64,000 nt of DNA from JAMQPK01 sp963761975 (GCA_963761975.1 CAVXIR010000004.1:1488001-1552000); one strand, 5' to 3'. Positions 17,240 to 25,725 are shown, counted from the stretch's first letter. Numbers and translations are program-made. Notes: generated by a model from the letters alone, not told the origin.

Positions 17240-17845
17240 ATGTTCACACACATCAAGCAAGGCGCCCGATTCACGATCGTCACGATGTTCCTTCTGGGCG
17301 GCCTCTACCATGCAGCCCTATGGGTGATCGGGCAAGCGGCATTTCCTGCACGGGCCGAGGGCAGTCTAATTCGTCGCGCCGATGGCACCATCGTAGGGTC
17401 GCGGCTGATCGCGCAAAAGTTCACGCGACCGGAGTACTTCCACCCACGGCCATCGGCTGTTGACTACAACGCCGCGTCGACAGGCGGATCGAACTATGGG
17501 CCGTCGAACCCGGACCACCTCAAGACGGTGAAGGAGCGGCTTGATGCGCTCACGCAACAAAACGGCGTCCGCGCCAGCCAGGTTCCATCGGAGATGGTCA
17601 CGGCGAGTGGTGCGGGACTCGACCCGCATATCCCGCCAGCCGCAGCCAACCTGCAGGCTGCCAGAGTCGCATCGGCGCGCGGTGTGCCGATCGAGCGCGT
17701 ACAGGCTCTCATTCACGCCCACACAGAGCCGCCGGCGTTCGGCTTCCTGGGACGCACGCGCGTGAATGTGCTCGAGCTCAATCTCGACCTCGACGAAACG
17801 ATCGGGCGGCCGACACCGGCGAGCTCGCGTAACCGGGACCACTGA
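17240..17845 (+). CDS. kdpC: KdpC subunit of the potassium ATPase
   Basis: A 201-residue protein with one N-terminal membrane helix (FTIVTMFLLGGLYHAALWV) and a periplasmic domain. It has KdpC hallmarks: GSLIRRADGTIVGSRLIAQ, FHPRPSAVDYNAASTGGSNYGPS, VTASGAGLDPHIPPAAA and VNVLELNLDLD at the end. KdpC is needed for assembly and high K+ affinity of the complex. Here it lies between kdpA and kdpB, an inversion of the usual A-B-C order. It is separated from kdpB by one base and from kdpA by four. Confidence 0.95.
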   Translation: MFTHIKQGARFTIVTMFLLGGLYHAALWVIGQAAFPARAEGSLIRRADGTIVGSRLIAQKFTRPEYFHPRPSAVDYNAASTGGSNYGPSNPDHLKTVKERLDALTQQNGVRASQVPSEMVTASGAGLDPHIPPAAANLQAARVASARGVPIERVQALIHAHTEPPAFGFLGRTRVNVLELNLDLDETIGRPTPASSRNRDH

Positions 17846-17846
17846 C

Positions 17847-19889
17847 ATGTCTGAGCGCGCGCGCACCATTTCGATGTGGGATCCCGTCATCGTTCGACAG
17901 GCGATCGTGGAGTCGTTCCGAAAGCTGGATCCACGGACGCAAGTGAAGAACCCGGTCATGTTCATCGTGGAGGTCGGTAGTCTCCTCACGACGATCATCT
18001 TCTTTCAGGAGGTGGCCGCCGGGGCGGGACGGCCGTTGTTCACCGGACAGGTCGCGTTCTGGCTCTGGTTCACCGTGCTGTTCGCCAACTTCGCGGAGGC
18101 GATGGCTGAAGGTCGTGGCAAGGCGCAGGCCGACACGCTCCGAAAGACCCGAACCGAGACCGTAGCGAACCGAGTGACTGCGGCAGATCAGATTGAGATC
18201 GTGCCCGCGGCTATCCTTCGCAAAGACGACGTTGTGATGGTACACGCTGGAGAGTTCATCCCGGCCGACGGCGAAATCATCGATGGTGTCGCGTCGGTCG
18301 ACGAATCGGCTATCACCGGCGAATCCGCGCCTGTCATTCGTGAGTCGGGCGGCGATCGCTCCGCCGTCACCGGCGGCACACGTGTGATTTCGGATTGGAT
18401 CAGGATACGAGTAACGTCGGACCCCGGTCACAGCTTTCTCGACCGCATGATCGCGCTCGTCGAAGGCGCCGAGCGTCAGAAAACCCCGAATGAAATCGCG
18501 CTCAACATCCTGTTGGCCGTGCTGACGCTGGTGTTTCTGCTGGTCGTCGTCACGCTGCAGCCGTTCGCGGCCTATGCCGGAACCACGATTCCCATACCTG
18601 TTCTGATCGCGCTGCTGGTGTGCCTGATACCGACGACCATCGGTGCCTTAATCTCGGCAATCGGTATCGCGGGGATGGACCGCCTGGTGCAGCATAACGT
18701 GCTCGCGATGTCCGGCCGGGCTGTTGAGGCGGCCGGTGATGTGAATACTCTGCTGCTCGACAAGACGGGCACGATCACTTTGGGGAACCGGCAGGCAACG
18801 GAGTTTGTCCCGGTGTCTGGCGTCACGGAACGCGAGCTCGCCGACGCAGCGCAACTGGCATCGCTCGCAGACGAGACGCCCGAAGGTCGATCGATCGTCG
18901 TTCTGGCGAAGGAGAAGTACCAGATCCGGGGGCGTGAGTTGTCACACAAGGACGCTGTGTTTGTCCCTTTTACGGCACAAACACGCATGTCCGGTATCGA
19001 CCTCGAGGGTCGTGAGATTCGAAAGGGTGCGGCGGATGCGATCGCGACATACCTGAAGACCAACGGCGGCGCGGTATCACCGGATCTGCAGGCCATCGTC
19101 GAGCGTATCGCCCGCGCCGGGGGCACCCCGCTCGTGGTGGCCGAACGACAGCGTTCGTTGGGTATCGTCTACCTCAAGGACATCGTCAAAGGAGGCATGC
19201 GGCAACGATTTGCACATTTGCGCGCCATGGGGATCAAGACGGTGATGATCACCGGCGACAACCCGCTCACGGCCGGATCCATCGCCAACGAAGCGGGAGT
19301 AGACGACTTTCTCGCCGAAGCCACGCCAGAAGAGAAGATGGCCTTCATCAAGCGTGAGCAGGCTGATGGCAAGCTCGTCGCCATGACCGGCGACGGCACG
19401 AATGATGCCCCGGCTTTGGCGCAGGCCGACGTCGGTGTGGCGATGAACACGGGGACCACGGCCGCAAAGGAAGCGGGCAACATGGTGGACCTGGATTCGA
19501 ACCCGACGAAGCTGATCGAGATCGTGGAGATCGGCAAGCAGCTACTCATGACGCGAGGCGCATTGACGACGTTTTCGATCGCAAACGACGTCGCGAAGTA
19601 TTTCGCCATCATCCCGGCAATGTTCAGCCTGGCATTTCCTCAACTCGCTGTGCTGAATGTCATGCGACTGGCCACACATGAGTCAGCCATTCTGTCGGCG
19701 GTCATCTTCAACGCGGTCGTCATCATCGCGCTGATCCCACTCGCGCTGAAAGGCATCGCCTACAAACCGCTCGGCGCCGCGGCGATCCTTCGTCGAAACA
19801 TGCTGATTTATGGCGTGGGCGGGATTGTTCTCCCCTTTTTCGGGATCAAAGCCATCGATCTCATATTGGTGGCAGTCGGCCTCACCTGA
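17847..19889 (+). CDS. kdpB: KdpB, P-type ATPase subunit of KdpFABC
   Basis: A 680-residue P-type ATPase catalytic subunit that hydrolyses ATP to drive K+ uptake through KdpA. Visible are the actuator TGES loop (ITGESAPVIRESGGDRSAV), the phosphorylation motif LLLDKTGTITLGNRQ, the nucleotide-domain KGAADAI, the hinge MTGDGTNDAPALAQADVGV and the terminal membrane bundle. ATG 17847 is chosen: it directly follows the kdpC stop and matches the usual N-terminus leading into DPVIVRQAIVESFRKLDPR. The longer upstream frame overlaps kdpC out of register. The Ser of the TGES loop, a known inhibitory phosphorylation site in E. coli, is present. Confidence 0.97.
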   Translation: MSERARTISMWDPVIVRQAIVESFRKLDPRTQVKNPVMFIVEVGSLLTTIIFFQEVAAGAGRPLFTGQVAFWLWFTVLFANFAEAMAEGRGKAQADTLRKTRTETVANRVTAADQIEIVPAAILRKDDVVMVHAGEFIPADGEIIDGVASVDESAITGESAPVIRESGGDRSAVTGGTRVISDWIRIRVTSDPGHSFLDRMIALVEGAERQKTPNEIALNILLAVLTLVFLLVVVTLQPFAAYAGTTIPIPVLIALLVCLIPTTIGALISAIGIAGMDRLVQHNVLAMSGRAVEAAGDVNTLLLDKTGTITLGNRQATEFVPVSGVTERELADAAQLASLADETPEGRSIVVLAKEKYQIRGRELSHKDAVFVPFTAQTRMSGIDLEGREIRKGAADAIATYLKTNGGAVSPDLQAIVERIARAGGTPLVVAERQRSLGIVYLKDIVKGGMRQRFAHLRAMGIKTVMITGDNPLTAGSIANEAGVDDFLAEATPEEKMAFIKREQADGKLVAMTGDGTNDAPALAQADVGVAMNTGTTAAKEAGNMVDLDSNPTKLIEIVEIGKQLLMTRGALTTFSIANDVAKYFAIIPAMFSLAFPQLAVLNVMRLATHESAILSAVIFNAVVIIALIPLALKGIAYKPLGAAAILRRNMLIYGVGGIVLPFFGIKAIDLILVAVGLT

Positions 19890-19903
19890 GAGGGTTGCAG
19901 CAA

Positions 19904-21037
19904 GTGGCGATGGCCCATCAGCGACCCACAGCAGACACATTGCTGGCCCGCATCAAGGAGCAGGACCGGGCCCGGCTGCGTATTTATGTCGGCGCAGCGC
20001 CTGGCGTGGGTAAGACATTCGAAATGCTGCAAGAGGCCCACGCACTGCGGGCACGGGGCTTGGACGTGGTGGTCGGCTACGTCGAAACGTACAGCCGCCG
20101 GGATACTGAAGCGCAGCTCAAGGATCTCGAGATCGTTCCAAGGAGAAAGACGCAATATCGCGGTGTCACGATGGAGGAGATGGACGTCGGCGCCATCATC
20201 CGCCGGAAGCCGCAAATATGCGTTGTCGATGAATTGGCGCACACCAACGTGCCAGGCAGCCGCCACTTGAAGCGGTATGAGGACGTACTCGAGATACTCG
20301 CTGCCGGCATCCATGTGATGACGGCGGTCAATATCCAGCATCTCGAGACATTGAACGATGCCGTTGCCAAGGCGACAGGCGTGCGGGTGCGCGAAACCGT
20401 TCCCGACACGTTCCTGGAGCGGGCCGACGAAGTGATTAACGTTGACGTCACCGTCGAGGAGCTGCGCAATCGGCTGCGAGAAGGAAAAATCTACCGCCCC
20501 GAAAAGGTCGAGCAAGCGCTGTCGAACTTCTTCCGCAAGGGCAATCTTTCCACGTTACGCGAGTTAGCGCTCCGCGCCGTGGCCGATGAAGTCGGTGAAA
20601 AAGCGGCAAGTTACCGCGCGCGTGAAGGCCTGGAACCGGCATTGATTCCCGAGCGGGTGATGGTGTGCATGAGCTCGAATGCGCTCGCACCCCGGGTCCT
20701 CAGGACCGGCGCTCGCATCGCCGGCCGCCTCGGGGCGAAGTGGTACGCGGTGTATGTTGAGATTCCATCGGAAAAGCCGGACCGAATCAATCCTCACGAT
20801 TCGGAAGCGCTGAAGCAGAACACGCGGCTCGCGGAAAGCCTGGGTGCAACCGTCGTACGGGTTCGAGCCGACCGCGCCGCCGATGGCCTGATCGCGTTCG
20901 CCCAGCGTGAGGGAGTGACCCACGTCATCTTTGGACAGAGTGCACGGTCGCGGTGGGAACTGTTGTGGCGTGGCTCGACGCTCGACCGGTTTCTCAGCGC
21001 CGTTCCCGATGCAGCGATCCAAGTCGTGCCCCTGTAG
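19904..21037 (+). CDS. kdpD: Stand-alone KdpD N-terminal sensor domain
   Basis: About 377 residues: a KdpD domain with Walker A GAAPGVGKT (about residue 30) and Walker B-like ICVVDELAHTNVPGS, then a universal-stress-protein-like domain (RVMVCMSSNALAPRVLR to GVTHVIFGQSARSRWELLWRG and LDRFLSAVPDAAIQVVPL). There are no membrane helices and no kinase domain, so the protein ends where full-length KdpD would enter its membrane segments. It presumably senses K+ or nucleotide and acts in trans on the separate kinase at 12041. GTG 19904 lies 9 bases after GAGAGGG; TTG 19895 and ATG 19910 are alternatives. It closes the kdp operon. Confidence 0.9.
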   Translation: MAMAHQRPTADTLLARIKEQDRARLRIYVGAAPGVGKTFEMLQEAHALRARGLDVVVGYVETYSRRDTEAQLKDLEIVPRRKTQYRGVTMEEMDVGAIIRRKPQICVVDELAHTNVPGSRHLKRYEDVLEILAAGIHVMTAVNIQHLETLNDAVAKATGVRVRETVPDTFLERADEVINVDVTVEELRNRLREGKIYRPEKVEQALSNFFRKGNLSTLRELALRAVADEVGEKAASYRAREGLEPALIPERVMVCMSSNALAPRVLRTGARIAGRLGAKWYAVYVEIPSEKPDRINPHDSEALKQNTRLAESLGATVVRVRADRAADGLIAFAQREGVTHVIFGQSARSRWELLWRGSTLDRFLSAVPDAAIQVVPL

Positions 21038-21083
21038 GCTCACGGCAAGAATCCACTCCGACAGGATCCAGAAGGCGTAAGCC

Positions 21084-21113
21084 TTCCGAGGCCGTCAGCT
21101 AACCCCGTCGGCA
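21084..21113 (+). other. Truncated 3' piece of a ydaO-type riboswitch
   Basis: CGAGGCCGTCAGCTAACC and the following CCGTCGGC match the conserved 3' block of the c-di-AMP aptamer at 10134-10160. The rest of the aptamer is not present upstream. It lies just after the KdpD sensor gene with no transporter downstream, so it is read as a relic. Confidence 0.45.
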
Positions 21114-21149
21114 TTACGGAAGTGCACTTGATTTTACGGAAGCGCACTT
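21114..21149 (+). repeat. Tandem pair of 16-bp repeats
   Basis: TTACGGAAGTGCACTT at 21114 and TTACGGAAGCGCACTT at 21134 are direct repeats 20 bases apart with one mismatch. They may be the end of a lost element or a regulator site. Nothing nearby decides. Confidence 0.5.
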
Positions 21150-21161
21150 ACTGGTTGTGGC

Positions 21162-21350
21162 CCTGAAGCGATCTTCAGGCACTTTTCAGGCGGTTCTCAG
21201 GCAATTTTTCTGGACTGTCATCTATCGTGGCGAGCAGATGGGTCCCTTGTGCTCATCTCAGTCGTCCTGACGCTGGTCCCAATGACTGCCTCCAGCACCA
21301 CGGAGCCCGTATTTTCACAATTTTGAAGGCGCGTCGCCTGACGTCTGAGG
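21162..21350 (+). repeat. Inverted, decayed copy of the lipoprotein 5' region and kdp leader
   Basis: This segment is the reverse complement of about 15027-15211 with roughly 88 percent identity by eye. It includes the CCTGAAG/CTTCAGG operator block, the sequence before the lipoprotein start, and the first 25 or so codons of that gene, now out of frame (ATG at about 21238). Together with 15027-15211 it flanks the kdp operon as an inverted repeat. No functional product is expected. Confidence 0.7.
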
Positions 21351-21354
21351 GCAC

Positions 21355-22029
21355 ATGGCTATCGTGAACTCCTCACGCCCCGAGGTTCGTTGCAGGACTG
21401 GCGTGGTTCCATGGCTGCGCAATTCGGTCTGGCCGCGAATCCCGACACTCGGCATTCAGTCGGTCAATCGGATGTCCCTTGACCGCGAGCTCCTGCACTA
21501 TTTTCAACGGCTGAAGCCGGGCGTCGTTCTCGACGTCGGAGCCAAGGCCGCGCCGTACCGCAAGCACGTGCCGGCTCTGCGGTACGTCCGGCTCGACATC
21601 GACCCCGCCAAGAGACCCGACATCTGCTGCGATCTGCATGAGCTCGAGTGGCATGGGGATCCGTTCGACACGGTCCTCGCGATCGAAATTCTCGAACATC
21701 TTTGCGATCCTCAGCGTGCCATCGATCGCGTTCATGGCGTGCTGAAGGCGGGCGGGGTGTGCGTGCTGTCGACGCGATTCATTTATCGATACCATCCGGA
21801 CCCGCATGACTACTACCGGTTCACTTGGGACTCGCTCCGCTACCTGTTCCGGAATTTTCGCTACGTCGAAGTGCGCCACCACGGCAATCGTGCACAGGTG
21901 ATCTGGGAAATCATCAACGCCGGCGGGCGAAGCCGGGTGTTCCTCAATCTTCTAAATCCACTGATTGCGTCGTTGAGCTCGACGCGCACGAAATTTCCAC
22001 TCGGGTTCGTGGTGTACGCGGAGAAGTAA
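21355..22029 (+). CDS. SAM-dependent methyltransferase, class I
   Basis: A 224-residue protein of the methyltransferase type 11/23 group. It has motif I VVLDVGAKAAPYRKHVP, motif II acidic end VRLDIDPAKRP, motif III-like FDTVLAIEILEHLCDPQRAI and post-III VLKAGGVCVLSTRFIY. The conserved HPDPHDYYRFTWDSLRYLF stretch is typical of methyltransferases found in cell-surface glycan clusters, but no glycan cluster is adjacent. The first 40 residues before MSLDRELLHYF are less convincing, and the gene starts directly after the decayed repeat, so the N-terminus may have been altered. The substrate is unknown. Confidence 0.75.
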   Translation: MAIVNSSRPEVRCRTGVVPWLRNSVWPRIPTLGIQSVNRMSLDRELLHYFQRLKPGVVLDVGAKAAPYRKHVPALRYVRLDIDPAKRPDICCDLHELEWHGDPFDTVLAIEILEHLCDPQRAIDRVHGVLKAGGVCVLSTRFIYRYHPDPHDYYRFTWDSLRYLFRNFRYVEVRHHGNRAQVIWEIINAGGRSRVFLNLLNPLIASLSSTRTKFPLGFVVYAEK

Positions 22030-22077
22030 GACGGATGCGGGCACTGATCATCTGTCTGGCGTTGATTCAACGCGATT

Positions 22078-22386
22078 GCGACCCTCGGGATCGGTATTGC
22101 CGCCTCCACGGCGACGTTCAGCATCGCCGAAGCCGTGCTCATGCGGCCCTTGCCGGTGCATGAGCAGCGGAAGCTGTCGGTGCTGTGGGGCGTCGATCAA
22201 GCCGCCGGGTCGCGGCGCGTGCCGGTCTCTTACGCTGAATCTCGAATCATTAGAGCTGGGGCTCGACGGCGACCGCATCCTGATGGTTCAAATCGTCCCT
22301 CCGCAGCAGGACGACTACGCGAATCCGAAGCGATTCAACGCGAATCTGGACCGGGTCATCGAGGCCATCGCGCCGCTCCCCTGCTG
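22078..22386 (+). pseudogene. ADOP permease relic, two fused fragments
   Basis: One frame encodes TLGIGIAASTATFSIAEAVL and MRPLPVHEQRKLSVLWG, the start of the membrane domain of an ADOP/MacB-type permease. It is joined near 22240 to a second frame encoding LELGLDGDRILMVQIVPPQQ and ANPKRFNANLDRVIEAIAPL, from the middle of the same family. Several hundred codons between them are gone. It is a dead remnant. Confidence 0.7.
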
Positions 22387-22460
22387 ATGGCCTGATCGCG
22401 TTCGCCCAACCTGAGGGCGTGACCCATGTCATCTTTGGACAGAGTGCACGGTCGCGGTGG
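22386..22460 (+). repeat. 75-bp duplicated fragment of kdpD
   Basis: Matches 20882-20956, within the USP-like domain of the KdpD sensor gene, at 71 of 75 bases by eye. One of the four differences, C to T, turns CACGTCATC into CATGTCATC and creates the ATG at 22426 that now opens the downstream kinase frame. Confidence 0.8.
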
Positions 22461-25128
22461 GGCACCGCACTCCGGTTCCTTTATACTCACGTCATCTTTG
22501 GCTCTCGGCCCCGGCACGCGCCTCGGCGTCTACGAAGTGACCGCGCCGATTGGCGAAGGAGGGATGGGACAAGTCTATCGGGCGACGGACACGACGCTCG
22601 GTCGCCAGGTCGCCATCAAGATCCTTCCCGACGCGTTCGCGGCTGATCTCGAGCGCCTGGCGAGGTTCGAGCGCGAGGCAAAAACGCTGGCGTCGCTGAA
22701 TCATCCACACATCGCCGCGATCTACGGATTCGAGAAATCCACCGGTGTGCACGCCCTCGTGATGGAACTGGTCGAGGGGGAAGATCTGTCGCAGCGGATT
22801 CGGCGCGGGGCGATCCCCATAGACGAGGCATTGCCAATCGCGAAACAGATCGCGGAGGCGCTGGAAGCCGCACACGAGCAGGGCATCATTCACCGCGATC
22901 TGAAGCCCGCGAACATCAAGGTCCGGCCCGACGGCACAGTGAAGGTGCTGGATTTCGGGTTGGCCAAGCCAACCGATGCCGCGGCCGGTCCGGCGTCGAG
23001 CGTGTCGCTGTCGCCGACGATCACGCAAGCGATGACGCAGGCCGGGCTGATCCTCGGCACTGCCGCGTACATGAGTCCCGAACAGGCGCGTGGCAAGGCG
23101 GTCGACAAGCGCGCAGACATCTGGGCGTTCGGGGCGGTGCTGTTCGAGATGCTGACGGGCCAGCGAGCCTTTGCGGGGGATGACCTCACCATCACGCTTG
23201 CCGCGGTGGTGATGAAGGACCCCGTGTGGGCGCTTCTCGCGCCGAAGACACCGTGGGGCATCCAACAACTGCTGCGGCGATGTCTGGTCAAGGAACCGCG
23301 TCAGCGCATCCGGGATATGGGCGACGTGCGCCTCGCGCTGGAGAGTGCAAATGATCCCGCGCGGGCGACGGCACCGGACGACCGTAGACGGCACCTGCTC
23401 GTCTGGGCATCCGCTGTGATTGCCGCCGTGTCATTGGCCGTTGCTGCGTTCGCGATATGGAACCGGCCCACGACTGTTCAGAAGACCGCGGTCCGCCTGA
23501 CGATTCCGTTGCCACCAGGTCAGGAGCTCACCTCGTATCCGGCCATTACGCGCGACGGCCAGACCGTGGCCTACGTCGCCCGCCAGGGGACCGACGATGC
23601 GCAGCTCTACCTGCGCGATCTGAGCTCGTTCGAGCCTCACGCGGTGGCTGGCTCGAGCGGCGCGCTGCAACCGTTCTTTTCGCCGGATGGCAAATGGGTG
23701 GCGTTCTTCGCCCAGGGACAGCTTCAAAAGGCCGATGTCAGCGGGGGCGCTCCGATCCGGCTGGCCGAAGCCCTCAATCCCTTCGGTGGGACGTGGAACG
23801 ACGACAACACGATCATCTTCGCACCGTCGCTCGGTTCCGGACTGTCGCGGATTCCGGCCGGTGGCGGGACGCCTGAATCGCTGACCAAGCCCGACGGCGC
23901 GATGCAGGGGTACGCGCATGTTTTCCCCCAAGCCCTTCCGGGGGGGCGAAGCGTCCTGTTCGGCGTTTGGGGACAAACGCAGGGAACGGCGGTGCTGTCG
24001 CTGGATTCGGGCCGATGGGATGTCGTGCTGCCCGTGGCGGGCTTTGCCGCCGGGATGTTCGAGGCGACAGGCGGGTCCGCTGGCCGCATCTTGCTCGTCG
24101 ATCAGAGCGCAGGCATCATGGCGGCTCCGTTCGACGCCGCGCGCCCCGCGCCCACCAGCGTCGACGCGTCGGTCCTCACCGACGTGTATTACGACGTGGA
24201 AAACGAAACCCTTGGCTGGCTGGCCATCTCGACGACCGGTACCGCTGTGTACGCCACTGGCAACCCGGCACGCACATCGCTGGTGTGGGCCGACCGGGAA
24301 GGAAAGATCGAACCGCTGGTCAAGGATCAGGATCTGTATCGGGAGGTCAGCCTTTCGCCGGACGGGCTGAAGGCAGTGGTCAGGTACGAGCTCGACCTGT
24401 GGATGCATGATTTGCAACGCGGGACACGCATCCGTCTGACCTCGGGTACGGGCAGCAATATCCTTCCCCTGTGGAGCGGCGACGGCGCGCGAATTCTTTT
24501 CGCATCCAATCGCGGCGGCGATTGGGACATCTACTCGCAACCTGCCGACGGATCCGGGCCCGCCGAAGTCCTGGTCAAACGGCCTTACGATCAGTTTCCG
24601 TACTCGATGTTGCCGGACGGGACCCTGCTGTATCACGAAATCCATCCCAAGACTGCTCGGGACTTGTGGACATTGTCGCCGGACGGAAAGACGTCGCTGC
24701 TACGAGGCACCCCATTCAACGAAATGGGTGGCCAGTTTTCGCCGGGCTCGGAGGGCGGGCCGCGCTGGATCGCGTATGCGTCGGACGAATCCGGGCGCAG
24801 TGAGATCTACGTGCAGTTGTACCCGAGTGGAGCGAATCGAATCCCGGTTTCCACTGGAGGCGGCATCCTTCCCAGATGGTCGCGTGATGGCAAGGAGTTG
24901 TTCTACGTGACCGGAGACGCCGTGGTGGCGGTGTCGATGGGGCTGGATGGGTCCTTCGGCGCTCCCCGCCGGCTGGTCGACCGGTCGACCTTTCTCATCA
25001 ACCCCCGTTTCAACAGTTACAGCGTGTCGCCAGACGGCAAGCGGTTTCTGATGCTGCAGCGCGATCCGGGGGCGGTGCCGCGTCAGCTGAATGTGATTCT
25101 CAATTGGTCTGATGCGGTCAACCCCTAG
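22426..25128 (+). CDS. Ser/Thr protein kinase with TolB/WD40-like propeller
   Basis: A 900-residue membrane kinase of the PknB type. The glycine loop GEGGMGQVYRA (about residue 43), catalytic Lys in VAIKILP (65), IIHRDLKPANIKV (about 154-166), DFGLAKP and AYMSPEQARGKAVDKRADIW give a complete active site. A single membrane segment (LLVWASAVIAAVSLAVAAFA, about residue 325) leads to an extracellular part with repeated SPDGKWVAF, SRDGKELFY, SPDGKRFL motifs of a six-bladed TolB-like propeller. The first ~22 residues come from a duplicated kdpD fragment. The family usually begins near SLALGPGTRLGVYEV, where the expected ATG reads ACG (22490). Confidence 0.9.
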   Translation: MSSLDRVHGRGGAPHSGSFILTSSLALGPGTRLGVYEVTAPIGEGGMGQVYRATDTTLGRQVAIKILPDAFAADLERLARFEREAKTLASLNHPHIAAIYGFEKSTGVHALVMELVEGEDLSQRIRRGAIPIDEALPIAKQIAEALEAAHEQGIIHRDLKPANIKVRPDGTVKVLDFGLAKPTDAAAGPASSVSLSPTITQAMTQAGLILGTAAYMSPEQARGKAVDKRADIWAFGAVLFEMLTGQRAFAGDDLTITLAAVVMKDPVWALLAPKTPWGIQQLLRRCLVKEPRQRIRDMGDVRLALESANDPARATAPDDRRRHLLVWASAVIAAVSLAVAAFAIWNRPTTVQKTAVRLTIPLPPGQELTSYPAITRDGQTVAYVARQGTDDAQLYLRDLSSFEPHAVAGSSGALQPFFSPDGKWVAFFAQGQLQKADVSGGAPIRLAEALNPFGGTWNDDNTIIFAPSLGSGLSRIPAGGGTPESLTKPDGAMQGYAHVFPQALPGGRSVLFGVWGQTQGTAVLSLDSGRWDVVLPVAGFAAGMFEATGGSAGRILLVDQSAGIMAAPFDAARPAPTSVDASVLTDVYYDVENETLGWLAISTTGTAVYATGNPARTSLVWADREGKIEPLVKDQDLYREVSLSPDGLKAVVRYELDLWMHDLQRGTRIRLTSGTGSNILPLWSGDGARILFASNRGGDWDIYSQPADGSGPAEVLVKRPYDQFPYSMLPDGTLLYHEIHPKTARDLWTLSPDGKTSLLRGTPFNEMGGQFSPGSEGGPRWIAYASDESGRSEIYVQLYPSGANRIPVSTGGGILPRWSRDGKELFYVTGDAVVAVSMGLDGSFGAPRRLVDRSTFLINPRFNSYSVSPDGKRFLMLQRDPGAVPRQLNVILNWSDAVNP

Positions 25129-25195
25129 CGTTTAGTAACCGTTTCTCGCGACTAACACGCTGAGAGGAATGGGCACAAGAACTGCTCTTGAACGC

Positions 25196-25226
25196 TTGAC
25201 TTATAGTTCACCATCCAGTTAACTAT
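25196..25226 (+). promoter_or_regulatory. Promoter with overlapping ArsR-type operator
   Basis: TTGACT (25196-25201) and TTAACT (25219-25224) are separated by 17 bases and form a good sigma-70-type promoter for the VOC-ArsR-SRPBCC operon. An imperfect inverted repeat, ATAGTTCACC (25203) and AGTTAACTAT (25217), overlaps the -10 box, as expected for autorepression by the ArsR-family regulator encoded two genes on. Confidence 0.55.
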
Positions 25227-25272
25227 TAACCATGTCGACAATAATGTCTTTCGTGAAAAAAGGAGTCTCGCG

Positions 25273-25725
25273 ATGAAAGCCACACCAAAAGGATGGCCCA
25301 GGCTGTCGTCGGCCGTCTTTTATGACGACGCGGCCGCCGCGATCGACTGGTTGTGTCAGGCTTTCGGCTTCGACGTCCGCCTCAAGGTCGAGGGAGACCA
25401 CGGCCGGATCGAGCACTCTGAACTCGTGTACGGCGAAGGTCTCATCATGGTCGGGCAGGCCGGCGCAAATGCGCGTCGTCCGGATCAGACGTTCCCCACG
25501 AGCCCCAAGTCCGTTGGTGGAGCGAACACCCAAAGTCTTCTGCTCTTTGTCGACGATGTAGAAGCCCACTGCGTACGTGCGCGCGCGGCCGGCGCGGTGA
25601 TCTTCGCTGAACCCGAAGTTCACGATTACGGCGCCGACTTCTGGTCGGACCGCAGCTACGGCGCGGTGGATCCAGAGGGACATCATTGGTGGTTCACGCA
25701 GCGATTACGTGATCCACAGCAGTAA
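25273..25725 (+). CDS. VOC-superfamily (glyoxalase/bleomycin-resistance-like) protein
   Basis: A 150-residue single-repeat VOC protein of the PhnB-like group: RLSSAVFYDDAAAAIDWLCQ opens the first beta-alpha-beta-beta-beta module, IEHSELVYGEGLIMVGQAG closes it, and the second module has LLLFVDDVEAHCVRARAAGA and YGAVDPEGHHWWF with a candidate metal-binding Glu. Its role is uncertain; many such proteins in ArsR-SRPBCC operons are of unknown substrate. A strong ribosome binding site (AAAAAAGGAG) precedes ATG 25273. The stop TAA overlaps the ATG of the next gene, so it is operonic with the ArsR regulator. Confidence 0.8.
   Translation: MKATPKGWPRLSSAVFYDDAAAAIDWLCQAFGFDVRLKVEGDHGRIEHSELVYGEGLIMVGQAGANARRPDQTFPTSPKSVGGANTQSLLLFVDDVEAHCVRARAAGAVIFAEPEVHDYGADFWSDRSYGAVDPEGHHWWFTQRLRDPQQ

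Noticed and set aside
23431..24645. 404-codon minus-strand frame inside the Ser/Thr kinase
   Set aside because: Antisense to the propeller part of the kinase; composition typical of a shadow frame.
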